Numbered from the stretch's first letter, positions 54,101-64,000 are shown. The stretch: DNA of 64,000 nucleotides from Atrichornis clamosus (GCA_013400975.1 WBMZ01015478.1:1-64000); one strand, 5' to 3'. Notes: generated by a model from the sequence alone, not told the origin. Numbers and translations: made by a program.

Positions 54101-57100
54101 CAGAACCTCCCTGCCAGCTGTGAGAAAACACAAGTGTTTTACTTTGTAGGTAGGCAGAGACGTCCTCCAGAGAGGTGCCTGGTGATCCAGGGATCCCTGG
54201 AGGTCCTGGAGGTCCTGCAGGACCGGGGGGCCCAACAACACCACTGAATTCAGAGTCTGTAAGACACAAGTGAAGAAAAGAAGTCACCCAAACAACCACG
54301 ACCCTGATTAATATTCCTTGACAGTACAGGCTATGCCAAGATACAGCCAAGAATAAGGCATTTTTTTCTCTCCAGCACCTTCTGGTGCAGCCTTCCTGGT
54401 GCACCTCACTTCCCTGAATGTAGATGTCACATTGGAAAGTCAGGTGATTTCAAAGAGAGTAAAGTCCCTATTTTTTAAATACACTTTTGAAGAGTGGCTT
54501 AAGAAATTATGCCTTTAGAAAAGATCCTGGGGGCATGCAGAGCCCCATGGCAGGGGAGTAAAGTTGGCTTACTTCGCAGGTACGCCGTCAGGTCACTGTA
54601 AGATATACCAGGTGTCCCTGGAGGCCCAGGTGGTCCAGGGAGCCCAATGCTCATCCCAGAACCTGCAAAATCAAACAGATCCACATTATCACAACAGGCT
54701 GTTACAGTGTGAGCAGACAGGCTGCAGGGCTTGTTCACAGGCAATGCGGGAGGGACTCCAGCAGCGTGGAGTGTTCCCATCAGCAGGTTGTGCTGGGAAC
54801 CACAGCTCAAGCCTTGTTCTGGACTTGGAGTTAACAATTTCTCCCGCCAATCCCAACACAAGCGCACCTGCAGACAGGCAGACAGCAGGACTCTATTCTG
54901 ACAAAACTCTGCACCTTGTGAACTTGTGACATGGTGGGGACACCCCTGGACTTGCAGCTCAGCTGTGACCCGTGGGCTGATGTATGTCCTGCTCTCCCTG
55001 TGTCTGCAGCTCTGGGGCAACACTCTGCACTTTGTGATTTGCTTTAATGAAATGTTCCTGCTGACAAAATGCAGCCATCCTGCTTTAGCTATTGGGATGC
55101 TGCTACTAAACTGCAGTTTCCTGCTCCCAGAGCCAAAAAAGGAAATTCCCTCCATCTTAGGAGCAGTTCACTAGTGAGATCTGGTTTCCAAGGGCAGTTC
55201 AGAGAGACTGAGCATGGGCCAGGCTGTGTTTTTAAGCAGATCGTTGCAGCTACCAGGATTAGGAATTTTAGCACTGCTGCTGGGGATGCTCCAAGAGTCC
55301 TCTCAGTCCGACAGTTCTTATATGCTGTATCACCCCTTTACAGATGCGAAAATGAGGCAGAGACACCGAATCTGTTTCAACTAACTTTAAACTTCTAAGA
55401 GTTTGTTGCCTTGACACAAAGTGGGCATAGACCAACTCCTTCACAGGGAGATATATCCTGGCCACAGACATAAGGGCATTAAAGTCACTTAAAGGTGTTG
55501 ATGGGAATTCTACAATGGCTAAGATGAAATTATGTTCCTAAGCTCAATTTTAAACAAAGCAAGAACTCATTACTAGAGTCTGTGGATAGTATCTTAGCTA
55601 CAGGGTATCTTTGTTCTCTTCCAAGTCTCTCACAGTCACTGTGAGGAGGTCTCTGTATATAGGGATTCACACAGTCAACACTGGAATTGTTCCTACTGAC
55701 TGACAGCATGAGCCTTGTGCTGGGCTCCCAAAGGAACTGAGGGAAACACACACTTATCAAGACCATTACTTGTCAAGTAGCTGATAAACCTCCTGGTCAG
55801 CTCATCATAATCCAGTGACAGAGACATTCCATCTCCCCCTGGCCCAGGAGGTCCTGGGGGGCCCCGAGGTCCAATGAGATACTGACGAATTTCTTCTCCT
55901 AGAAATTAAAAAATGCATTTTTAAGGCTGCCCAGCTGCTGCACAGACACCAAGTGCAAGGAATTCCCAGCCCGCAAGCTGAGCCCCCACCACTAGGGAGA
56001 TCATCAAAACCTATGGATGCAAAGCTGCTTTCCCCTCTCTTTTCTGAGTGAACTGTTCTGTATACAGTACCAGAAACATAAGTGACAGGGCTGGGAATCT
56101 CCTACAACAAGGGTGTGAGAAGGATGAGAATGTGGATTGCTAAAGGGACTTCCTTGTGCTCTGGTTTTTTTCAGAACACCCTGGACAACCTCTTGAGTAA
56201 AGGGAATGAAAAGCAGCTCAGCTGGGAAAGACGATGCTGAACTTTGTGGCATGTAAGTAGCCATTTGGAGCATAGTGCTGGCCAGCATCATCAATGCCTT
56301 CAGGCACAGCCAAATGACATCCTGGAGATTTACCTGTCAGCCCACAGTAACAGCATGTGTAGAAAAGAATACAGAGCTGGGGATCCTCCTCACCTTAAGA
56401 ACAACAACAGAGCAAGGCTATGGGGGAAACACTAAGAGAGTGGGGGAGCTGGAAGGCAGAACACTCTGAAGCACCTGCAGTTAATTCCAGTGGCACACTG
56501 GAGTCAGGAAGGGAAAGACAGATCTCCAAGATGATGGGATGCTTTTCCCCCAATCCCATGTTTCCCTCGAGGGTCACTTACTCTGCAGCAGGTCCAGAAG
56601 TTCTTGGTACAAAATGGATGTAGTTGATACTGAGCTGGCAAATGACTCATAGCGACCTGAAGAGCCTGTGGGAATCAAAAAGTTTTACACCAGCCAGGAT
56701 GAGACAGAAAGTGAGGAGGGGTCAGGAAGGGACAAAGGAAAGCTGACTTAATAAAATTTAACTGGTAGAATGGGCTTCTTATGCCCCCAACTATGAATCA
56801 GTTGCTATCTCACACATTCTGGTCATCTCCACAGCTGTGTGGTCTGTGCTCTTCTGACTGAGATTCCAGGCTACTTCCAAAAGCTCTGAGAATTTCATCT
56901 ACTTCAGGAGGGCCCCAAGCATACAAGACAACGCCAGAATACTTGAGACCACATATACTAAGTAAAGCCACCTCTGTCTGGGTCTTGGGGGTGTTAAGGG
57001 GTCTAACAGCAAATGTTTAATGTGAGACTTTTTAAACAGCAGCAACTGTTAGTTAATCTAACCATCAAAATAGGGCAAGGCTCAGAGGACACTGCAACTG

Positions 57101-60100
57101 TGTAGAGTCCTGGGCCAATACTGCTGAAGATGAATAACCTGCTTGGGGTGCTGCTATTTAAAGACTGTTGTTTCTCCTCTGGTTCTCACCTCCCAGGTGC
57201 TGCACAAGCTCAGCTGAGAGCATGACTGAGTACAGAGTTTACCAACACAATGCTTACTTGTCATATAGCTCATGACACGGGTAGCCAGCTCTGCATAATC
57301 CAAGGTCACCCCATCTGCAGTGGTGATAAGTCCAGGTGGGCCTGGAGGGCCTGGTGGGCCTTGGGCACCAGTCAAGAAATGCCTTACGTTGTCACCTAGA
57401 GAGGAAGCCCAAGATATGCCCACATCACTAAGAGGGAAGACTGACCCATATGCACAATTACCAGACCCTCTTCCCCTGACAAAGAGCAGGACAACAGAAG
57501 GACAGTTCTGCAGAGGTCACAGCAGGCAACAGCACTTTACAGTATTCAGCAGAAATAAGCCCAGAGTAGTCGGGCTGCTGTTTCCAAAGGGAGAGGGACA
57601 AGGGGTCAGGGAGCAAAAGAGAGATAGGCATGCAATGCTGAACCACAGCAAAAGTCTCATTATACTCACTCTTCAGGTAGTCAGTGACATACTGCTGAAT
57701 CTCTTGAGATGAACCTCCACTTGGGCCAGGAGGACCGGGTGGCCCAGGAGGTCCTGGGGGTCCCTGAATTTGTCTGGATCCACCTAGAGAAAGCAGTGTA
57801 AGGAGAAGGAGAGGTTTTGTCACAGTTGCACTAGACCAAGCGATAGTGAAGTGTACTTGCATTAAGCCCTTCCCTGGGTCTGGAAAGACCTTTGGAAACG
57901 GACTATGGAGGGACTCCCCCTGCGTCTTTAAACACAGTCAGAGCATGGGCTATTTGGCAGTATAACGTTTCCAATTAATTCAGCATCTTATAATTCAGCC
58001 CTTTCAGCTGCAGGGCTGAGTTCAGAGACCTTCCTGGCTTTGTACAGGCAGACCTGGTGTGTTTGTGCACCACAATGCAGTGCTGTGCAAAATACAGATG
58101 GAGATCACAGAGCACTCAAGCTCATTAGTCTAACCTCACTGCCCTGCTGCTCCCAATCCCTGGGCAGCACCAGTTCAAGAACCTGCTCACACAAAGGCAA
58201 AACTCTGGCTTAAAGGATTCCCAGTAAGCTGGAAAAAGAAAACTAGCAATTCTTAAATTTTCTGATTTGCGGCAAGCTGTGCAATACCAGGTTTTGAACA
58301 CAAATCCCATCAGCATTAGGTTGGCACCCACACTGGTAAAAGTCGAAGGAGTTTTTTCAAAGTCTCCACCAGGATATCAGAATTCCTTGTTAATATCAGA
58401 GCAATGACTTCTTACCTCGAGATGCTCCTGGGATGCCAGGTGCGCCTGGGACACCTGCATCACCTGGAAAATAGAGTGAGGGAGACAGACAGTTGTAATG
58501 GGTGTCACTGCATGATGCACGTTTGGTCGTATAAAACAGTTGAGCTACGTGTCAGAGAAGCAACTACCTAGCCCTGGTAATGACTGTCTTGAATTACCAG
58601 CTTGTTGGGGAAGAGCATGAGGAAGAGGCCATGGAAGCTTTCCTGAGCCTTCTGTGACCTGGTCAATGCCTTGTGCTCAGAGCAATTCTACTGCCACAGT
58701 CCTGCTCTGCCTGAAAAGGCAGGGGTGAGCACAGCTCTAGTTCCCAAAGGACCAGGTTGTTCTGTCTTTTAGTCTCAACCACACTTGGCTGTGTGAGGCC
58801 ACCACGAAAGAAAAGAAAACAAAGAAAAGAAAGAAACGAAAAGACAACAGAAAAGAAAAAAGAAAAGAAAGAAACGAAAAGACAACAGAAAAGAAAAAAG
58901 AAAAGAAAGAAACGAAAAGACAACAGAAAAGAAAAAAGAAAAGAAAGAAACGAAAAGACAACAGAAAAGAAAAAAGAAAAGAAAGAAACGAAAAGACAAC
59001 AGAAAAGAAAAAAGAAAAGAAAGAAAGAAATTGATTTTTAACTTTACCTTTTGGTCCAGGTGGGCCTGGTGGGCCTGGGGGTCCCTGCATGGTGAGTCTT
59101 TCACCTGGCAATTGCAGAAAGAGTGTCAGAGATTAACAGGAATAAAGTATGTGGACAAAATCCTGGCTCCATTAAAATTAAGTTAGAATCAATAGAGCAG
59201 GATTTTGGACCCTGGTTTCATCCAAGGGAGAATGAATTCAGAGAAGGAAAGGGGGCACAGACTGACCATGGGAGAAAAATGCTGGAAGGCCAGGATCACC
59301 TGGTTCTCCTGCGTGGGACACAGAAATGGAGGAGCAGTCATATACACAGGCAAGCTACCTGAACCCCACTGACATCTCCTGGAAGCCTCCTTACCCGTGA
59401 ATCCTCGTGGACCTCGTTCACCTGTGAACAGGGAAACAGGAACAGTGTTAACATTAGCTTTATTCTTATGTGCAACATCCCAGCTAATAGTGCAGCTTAT
59501 TATCTTGGCCTTCAATTTGTAGGGGAGAAATGGGTAAAGGAGCAGGTGCATGTTTTCCTACACTTCATAGGGCCACTTTTTGCACTGACTTAGTCCACAT
59601 CGCATTTTGCAAAAAGACTGTTCCCCTTCAAAGGCAAATCTGAAGTTCTGAATGCTCTTCAAGCTAATGGGCTTGCAGAGTTGGTATCTGAATAGAGTGA
59701 CTGCCTTGACACCAGTACTGGAGGCTAATAAATTTCCTGACAAAGACTGACTTGTTTTATGGCAGACAGGAGTACTACTTAGTGACAACTGTGCAAGCTT
59801 TCTTACAGCCACAAAAAGGAGAACACTTGCTGCTCCCAAGCCCTTCCTTCCTTCTTTTCAGTCTAAGGTGCTGAGATCCATCTGGCACCTTGGAGAGGCA
59901 GCAGGATATACCCACCTTGGTCTCCCTTCGGGCCTGGTGGGCCTGGTGGACCGGGTGGGCCTGTGGAGAATGCTTCTGCAATTGAAACAAAAAGATTTCT
60001 TAATGACATCCACCAGAACATGACACCAGGTTGCTCTGGCTCCACGTGGCCCTAGCCACATATGTGATCTCTGGAACCCCGACAGGACATTCCCAGGGCA

Positions 60101-63100
60101 CAGGTGAGGGAATGAGCAGGAAGAACCTACCTGAGGTGGACATGGAAGATCCTGGTCTCCCTGGTGGGCCTGGAGGTCCTGGCAATCCTTCTCCTAGGCA
60201 AAAGGGACATAACAAGGCTTCAGAAAGGATAAGCCTCAGCAAATAAGTAAGTGCATGTGAGAGCTGCTACATCTCCAGCCATGGCCTCAGCAGAAGTATT
60301 TCCCAGAGTAGGCTCTTATCATTGTTTTACCCACACACATCTATCCCTGTTAGTTACTTTTCACTGTTTTACCCACACACATCTATCCCTGTTAGTTACT
60401 TTTCACTATCATTTGCCACCACAGCAGAAAAGGACAGAGAAACTCCTTTCTTTGTGGTACTGGGTGTGTATCCCAGCTGGTCTTCACTACAGTGAAATGG
60501 AAGGTTCATCTCATCACAGACCTGACCTGCTCCCTTTTCTTCTGAGCAGAGAGCAAGGAATGGGGTTATGCTCCTGCCTCGTGTCCTCCAGACCTTCCCT
60601 GTTCTGGGTGTGAAAGGGAAATCTGTGCTACAGGATGAAGCATGGGGGTATACTCCTCATGCTAAGAACCTCCCCATCTGTCCACAGTTGAATGTTAAGG
60701 CTGGACAAGAAGTAAATATGGAATTGACTGCAGTTACTTCCTCTGGGAACTTGAAAACTTTGAGTGTCTTCCCAAAAAGTATGACTTTTATGCATTAATA
60801 CTCTGGCTAGAAACCTCTGCCAAAGCAAACGTCCCTTGCTGGGCAGGGTCTTGCTGCAGTGATATTGTGTTGGTAGGAACACACTATGTAATATTCTGCT
60901 TCCAGTAAAGTCAGCCCTACTAACTTCCACCAGGTCCAAGACTGCATCTGGGATACTGCAAGGCACAGGATAGAGGCATTGGAAAAACCTCCCACTTTCC
61001 AATTTTGTTTCAAAGGAACAAGATCTTACCTGGAGGACCACGAGGTCCAGGGGGTCCCTGCACAGATTCGCCTGATGACAAAAGAAACAGGGGTATTACA
61101 GAATACTTAGCAAACTGCATGGCCCAGAAATGTGCCATGTTGTGTGAGCATCCCCCTGCTTAGGTACTGAGCTCTGTTGTATTAAGTACCTGGTGGTCCA
61201 GGGGGACCTGGTGGTCCTGCTCGCCCTTGCAAATCTCCCAGCACTGTGCAAAAGAAACACACACAAACAAGGGAAGTTGTTACTATGGAGCTACTGCTGC
61301 TATGGAAACTCTGTCAATATATTGCTGTTAGAAGTTCTTACAATCAAAGGTGGATTAAGGCAGGACTTGGGTGACCTAAGCCAAAGATGAGGCAGGGGAG
61401 GGAGAAGAGAGATGTGTTTGGTTGCCAGTGTGCAGGTTAGGACATTAAGCAAAATACAATGCTGAGCAGGACAGCAGCATATTGGAAACAGGGAGGAGAG
61501 TAATGGTTGCTGAGGGGAAGTGCAAATGACTCAAAGGCTAGAGAAGGAGGGAAAGAATTTTCAAGGAGAGGAAAGATTCTTTAAAAGAGAGGCAAGTTTT
61601 GGGAGGAGAACATAACACAGACATTAACAAGTAGCTGCACTGTGTTATCTTGATTGTGCTAAGGCACAATCTCAAAGTGCAGTGATGCTGAGATCCAAGA
61701 CTCCTGAATGGGGAATGGGACAGTACTGAAGCATGATCTGAATCTACATGGCCCCATTCAGATGGTGATCAGGCAAGGATGATCATTTATAATTTTATGC
61801 TGTCTTCTACCTTGCTGCACACTTGTAGAGGTCCCAGATCCTAGGAATACTGACTGTAAGTGCATCAGACATCTGAAGTTGCACAGAGCAAGCACTTTTC
61901 TTGGGATGTTCCTAAACCATTCTGTTTTGCTCCACCTGTTTTAATCTTAAAATAGCATTTGCTCCCCTGTGCATTCATCCTCTAATTTGCAAAGAGATTG
62001 TTTCTGTTGCTCAGATTAACACGTCTTTTCAAACTGGTTCTCCTCTAACAGATGGCTCCATGTTCATATTGCACAGGGAAGTGCCCAGTGTGAACACAGT
62101 GGCTGAAAGGCCAGGCTCAAACCTCTCAGCTCTGTGAGCATCTCTGCTGTTAGTGGCTGTTCACCAGTCACCATTCCTCAGCTTCCCTCTCTGTGACATG
62201 GGCTTGATGCCATCTGCCTCCTTTTGAAAGGACTTTGAGATGCACAGATGAGAAAGAGGGCCGAAGAGGTAGCTGCCATTGCAGTCCCACCACCAAACAC
62301 ACACACACACACCTGCCCTAGGTCATGTCGAGAGGAAAGAGGTAGGGGCAACTCCTGGTAGCTGTGAGCAGACCTTGAGGCTCTGACACCTCTGCAAACA
62401 AAGGAGTGGAAAGGCAGGGCCACTTACTTTGGGATGCTAATGATGAGACTTCTGTTTTGATAGTTTCTACCACAGCTTCACCTGGGGATCCTTTCTCACC
62501 CCGTGGGCCTTTTTCCAGGAAAAATAACAAAACAGAGAAAGTGAGTTATGTAACTGAGAGAGGGTGACACTTTGTACCTACTCCTCCCCTCTCTGACAAG
62601 AGGCTTAGACCTTTCTTATGTGAACCGGGAGCACAAACTCAGTCCCCAGATCCGAGAGACGCTGCATTCAAATGTGGAAAATACTGCCCAATTTGCTCAA
62701 ACGGGATCACAGAAAACCAGCCAAGAAAGGTTCTCAGGAGTTAGCTCTGTTCAGACCCTTCCAAATAGATGTCTGTCCAATGGGCAGTGGTTTCACAGTG
62801 ACATTATTCCCAATTTGGCTCTAGCTTGTTCTCCTGCCTTTCAAAATGGCAGGAGGTATCCAGTTGGGCTATACCCCCTATAACAGAAAGGCAACTGCAC
62901 TTGAGAAGTGCCTTAGAAATACCAGTCCTCAGAAAAAATAGCATAAGAAAAAAAAGACATTTGCAGCATCCACATTACACTGGCTCTTATCACCCTCTTA
63001 CCACCCTCCTTCTTCCCCTGGGAAAACAAAAAAATAATAGAAATTCTTTACAAGATTAATTAAGCCAAATAATGCAGCAAAATGAACTGAAGGAAAAAAT

Positions 63101-64000
63101 CTGCAAACAAAAGGGAGAGGGAATGTGCCAAGGGCTGAGAGAATTAGAAACAAAGGAAAATTAATGAATTCCATTCTCTTAAGAAGCATAATCAAAGCTG
63201 ATGGAGAATGGTACCTTGCTGTCCAGGGAGACCAGCTGGTCCAACAGGACCTGGTTTCAAAGGAAAAAAAAAAACAGATTTCATTAGACTTTCCTGGTTG
63301 TATTTTGCAGTAGCTGGAAAGAATCAATAGGACTTTTATAAGAACTGAAACTATCAAATAATGTATTTTTCTGCACAACTAAATGGAATTGCTACGGGGT
63401 GTGAATTCATCAGTGTCTTACTCCAACTTCCATCATTCAGCAATTAAAGTGCTTGGTGCCTCTTGGACTGGGGAAATACCAGAATGCCACTGACCACAAC
63501 AGAAGAGAAATGCAATAGACCTAACCCTCATCTTGCATTCTATGCTGCAAATTGAGATTGGCTCTGCCAAACCAGCTCCAGGACTAGCTCCAGCTATACA
63601 TCTGAGAGAGGCACAGAAGTGCCATGAGAACTAGGGCTCAGGAACTCTGCTGCCTGACACCAGAGTGCTGGAGGGCAGTGTCTGACTGAGACAGAGCAGT
63701 CTGAGGCCCAAGCTATGCATAAGCAGCATCTCTGTGTGTGTGTGTTTGTGTGAAAGATTTGCAGATGCTTGTGTGGGAATTCTGCTGTCTTGAGCTCAAA
63801 GCTAAGACCGGAAAATATGCACTTCCTGATTTCAGTAACAGTGCTGGGAGAGGGATTAGACACAAGCCTGCCTTCCTCAGCAGCAATAAAGCTTGATTCT
63901 ACTCACTGGATTTGACCTATCTTCTTCTGTACTCATCAGTACTCACCTGGAACACCTGGGGGTCCAGTGGGGCCAGGTGGACCTGGGGGGCCTGGAGGGC
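51066..64000 (-). CDS. COL17A1: Collagen alpha-1(XVII) chain (BP180), C-terminal 22 exons, truncated at window edge
   Basis: Type II transmembrane collagen of hemidesmosomes; the ectodomain is a string of Gly-X-Y segments separated by short non-collagenous linkers. Exons in transcript order: 63947-64000 (partial), 63215-63250, 62428-62508, 61190-61243, 61030-61071, 60131-60193, 59916-59975, 59395-59421, 59048-59104, 58416-58463, 57670-57783, 57258-57395, 56582-56665, 55770-55898, 54573-54662, 54143-54256, 53736-53888, 52548-52967, 52219-52359, 51592-51654, 51290-51361, 51066-51115. Together about 695 residues. Every intron is GT-AG and phase 1, and all joined codons keep the collagen register. 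Hallmarks shared with human COL17A1: [63 protein letters not shown] and a final QVY-GRR-RRSI. The transmembrane region, NC16A and main COL15 domain lie beyond the right edge. Confidence 0.96.
51290..51361 (-). CDS. COL17A1: COL17A1 exon, 2nd from last (72 nt)
   Basis: Encodes [19 protein letters not shown] and then EKGEKG, uninterrupted Gly-X-Y. Acceptor ttcag, donor gtatga. Confidence 0.95.
51592..51654 (-). CDS. COL17A1: COL17A1 exon, 3rd from last (63 nt)
   Basis: Encodes (T)[18 protein letters not shown] then PKG. Acceptor ctccag, donor gtaagg. YGAIQGPPG is diagnostic. Confidence 0.95.
52219..52359 (-). CDS. COL17A1: COL17A1 exon, 4th from last (141 nt)
   Basis: Encodes [37 protein letters not shown] and [11 protein letters not shown] short collagen stretch between two non-collagenous helices. 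Acceptor ttccacag, donor gtaagt. Confidence 0.95.
52548..52967 (-). CDS. COL17A1: COL17A1 large Ser/Gly-rich exon (420 nt)
   Basis: Starts (S)[25 protein letters not shown]. It then has about 90 residues rich in Ser, Gly and Asp with internal repeats (HGGSLG twice; [10 protein letters not shown] and RDGAFDG), and ends [17 protein letters not shown]. The flanks match mammals. The Ser/Gly-rich core is diverged. Acceptor ttttgcag, donor gtgagt. Confidence 0.94.
53736..53888 (-). CDS. COL17A1: COL17A1 exon (153 nt)
   Basis: Encodes [26 protein letters not shown] and the linker [20 protein letters not shown]. Acceptor ctctcaag, donor gtaagg. Confidence 0.94.
54143..54256 (-). CDS. COL17A1: COL17A1 exon (114 nt)
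   Basis: Encodes [26 protein letters not shown] and then [11 protein letters not shown]. Acceptor cttacag, donor gtaaaa. Confidence 0.94.
54573..54662 (-). CDS. COL17A1: COL17A1 exon (90 nt)
   Basis: Encodes [18 protein letters not shown] and [11 protein letters not shown]. Acceptor attttgcag, donor gtaagc. Confidence 0.94.
55770..55898 (-). CDS. COL17A1: COL17A1 exon (129 nt)
   Basis: Encodes (R)[23 protein letters not shown] and [18 protein letters not shown]. One of three exons with the same layout. Acceptor atttctag, donor gtaatg. Confidence 0.95.
56582..56665 (-). CDS. COL17A1: COL17A1 non-collagenous linker exon (84 nt)
   Basis: Encodes [27 protein letters not shown] with no Gly-X-Y. 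Matches the mammalian linker ending ILYQELL...LQ. Acceptor tcccacag, donor gtaagt. Confidence 0.93.
57258..57395 (-). CDS. COL17A1: COL17A1 exon (138 nt)
   Basis: Encodes (S)[21 protein letters not shown], then [23 protein letters not shown]. Acceptor ctctctag, donor gtaagc. Confidence 0.95.
57670..57783 (-). CDS. COL17A1: COL17A1 exon (114 nt)
   Basis: Encodes [23 protein letters not shown] and [22 protein letters not shown] is shared with mammals. Acceptor tctctag, donor gtgagt. Confidence 0.95.
58416..58463 (-). CDS. COL17A1: COL17A1 exon (48 nt)
   Basis: Encodes (G)[15 protein letters not shown] and the first base of a Gly. Acceptor ttttccag, donor gtaaga. Confidence 0.93.
58813..59030. 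repeat. 38-bp A/G-rich minisatellite (about 5.7 copies)
   Basis: The anchor gacaacag recurs at 58843, 58881, 58919, 58957 and 58995, exactly 38 bp apart. Copies 58851-58888, 58889-58926, 58927-58964 and 58965-59002 are identical. The first copy is slightly diverged and the last is partial. In the COL17A1 transcript it is a pyrimidine-rich tract of about 220 nt. Identity between copies points to recent expansion. Confidence 0.95.
59048..59104 (-). CDS. COL17A1: COL17A1 exon (57 nt)
   Basis: Encodes (G)[18 protein letters not shown]. Acceptor ttgccag, donor gtaaag. A 38-bp minisatellite begins about 18 nt into the following intron. Confidence 0.94.
59395..59421 (-). CDS. COL17A1: COL17A1 micro-exon (27 nt)
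   Basis: Encodes (G)ERGPRGFT plus a split Gly, keeping the Gly-X-Y register on both sides. Acceptor ttcacag, donor gtaagg. Confidence 0.92.
59916..59975 (-). CDS. COL17A1: COL17A1 exon (60 nt)
   Basis: Encodes (E)[19 protein letters not shown]; compare mammalian SETFLSGPPGPPG...KGDQ. Acceptor attgcag, donor gtgggt. Confidence 0.94.
60131..60193 (-). CDS. COL17A1: COL17A1 exon (63 nt)
   Basis: Encodes (G)[20 protein letters not shown]. Joins the previous exon as [12 protein letters not shown], as in mammals. Acceptor tgcctag, donor gtaggt. Confidence 0.94.
60323..60406. repeat. 42-bp tandem duplication
   Basis: Two directly adjacent identical 42-bp units (core acccacacacatctatccct) in a COL17A1 intron. 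A recent simple duplication. Confidence 0.92.
61030..61071 (-). CDS. COL17A1: COL17A1 exon (42 nt)
   Basis: Encodes (G)[13 protein letters not shown]. Acceptor gtcatcag, donor gtaaga. Confidence 0.92.
61190..61243 (-). CDS. COL17A1: COL17A1 exon (54 nt)
   Basis: Encodes (M)[17 protein letters not shown]. Acceptor ttgcacag, donor gtactt. Confidence 0.92.
62293..62312. repeat. (CA)n microsatellite
   Basis: Short CA run in a COL17A1 intron. No functional signal seen. Confidence 0.7.
62428..62508 (-). CDS. COL17A1: COL17A1 exon with non-collagenous insert (81 nt)
   Basis: Encodes (G)[26 protein letters not shown]. Short collagen followed by a helix-prone non-collagenous stretch. The acceptor (ggaaaaag after tttttcct) has an A-rich end and is weaker than its neighbours. 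I do not recall a counterpart at this position in human COL17A1. Confidence 0.85.
63215..63250 (-). CDS. COL17A1: COL17A1 exon (36 nt)
   Basis: Encodes (G)[11 protein letters not shown]; mammals have GPAGPAGLPGHQ. Acceptor aaaccag, donor gtacca. Confidence 0.93.
63947..64000 (-). CDS. COL17A1: COL17A1 exon, cut by the window edge
   Basis: Encodes (G)[17 protein letters not shown] plus a split Gly. Donor gtgagt on the - strand. The 5' end of the exon is outside the window. Confidence 0.93.

Larger units (their letters stand above)
51116..63946 (-). other. COL17A1: COL17A1 introns
   Basis: 21 introns from about 110 to 1200 bp, all GT-AG and phase 1. The longest are 54663-55769, 58464-59047, 60194-61029, 61244-62427 and 63251-63946. 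Apart from the minisatellite at 58813-59030, the 42-bp duplication at 60323-60406 and CA/GT runs near 62293-62312 and 63730-63752, I see no mobile elements or RNA genes. Confidence 0.85.

Noticed and set aside
58813..59030. CRISPR-like array, because of regularly spaced identical repeats
   Set aside because: The 38-bp units are directly contiguous, with no spacers, in a vertebrate intron. It is a minisatellite.
63002..63017. Possible 16-nt COL17A1 micro-exon (gttttcccag before, gtaaga after) reading GEEGG on the - strand
   Set aside because: Its length is not a multiple of three, and it would break the phase needed to join the flanking exons, which splice directly with perfect Gly-X-Y register.

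Overview
This window is vertebrate nuclear DNA, most probably from a bird. The coding exons are near-identical in protein to two neighbours on human chromosome 10q: SLK (STE20-like serine/threonine kinase) and COL17A1 (collagen XVII alpha-1, BP180). The introns are compact and a CR1-type LINE tail sits in one of them; CR1 is the characteristic LINE of birds and other sauropsids. Other sauropsids cannot be excluded from sequence alone.

Layout. 1-804: GC-rich CpG-island promoter and 5' leader plus coding exon 1 of SLK on the + strand. 805-21150: a 20.3 kb AT-rich first intron. 21151-45185: SLK coding exons 2-19, which splice to a complete 1253-residue kinase. 45186 to about 50195: the SLK 3' UTR. 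About 50405-51065: the COL17A1 3' UTR on the - strand. 51066-64000: the last 22 coding exons of COL17A1 on the - strand, running off the right edge in a collagenous exon; they encode about 695 C-terminal residues, a little under half of the protein. The two genes converge tail-to-tail, and their best distal poly(A) signals lie about 250 bp apart.

Every SLK junction is GT-AG with consistent phase. Every complete internal COL17A1 exon here is a multiple of three and phase 1-1, so each is individually skippable without frameshift. SLK is a cytoplasmic kinase of cytoskeleton and adhesion turnover. Collagen XVII is a type II transmembrane hemidesmosomal collagen. The proximity is syntenic, and nothing in the sequence shows joint regulation.

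No new enzyme, mobile defence system, CRISPR array or RNA gene was found. The most notable signals are: four UGCAUG (RBFOX) elements just upstream of the alternative SLK exon 13; a single-nucleotide-loop G-quadruplex motif and a strong-context short uORF in the SLK leader; a tandem NAGNAG acceptor before the giant exon 9; a three-fold duplicated exon module in the COL17A1 ectodomain; and a 38-bp minisatellite starting about 18 nt after a COL17A1 splice donor. Exon coordinates were assigned by hand from reading frame, splice consensus and remembered human SLK and COL17A1 proteins. No alignment was run.
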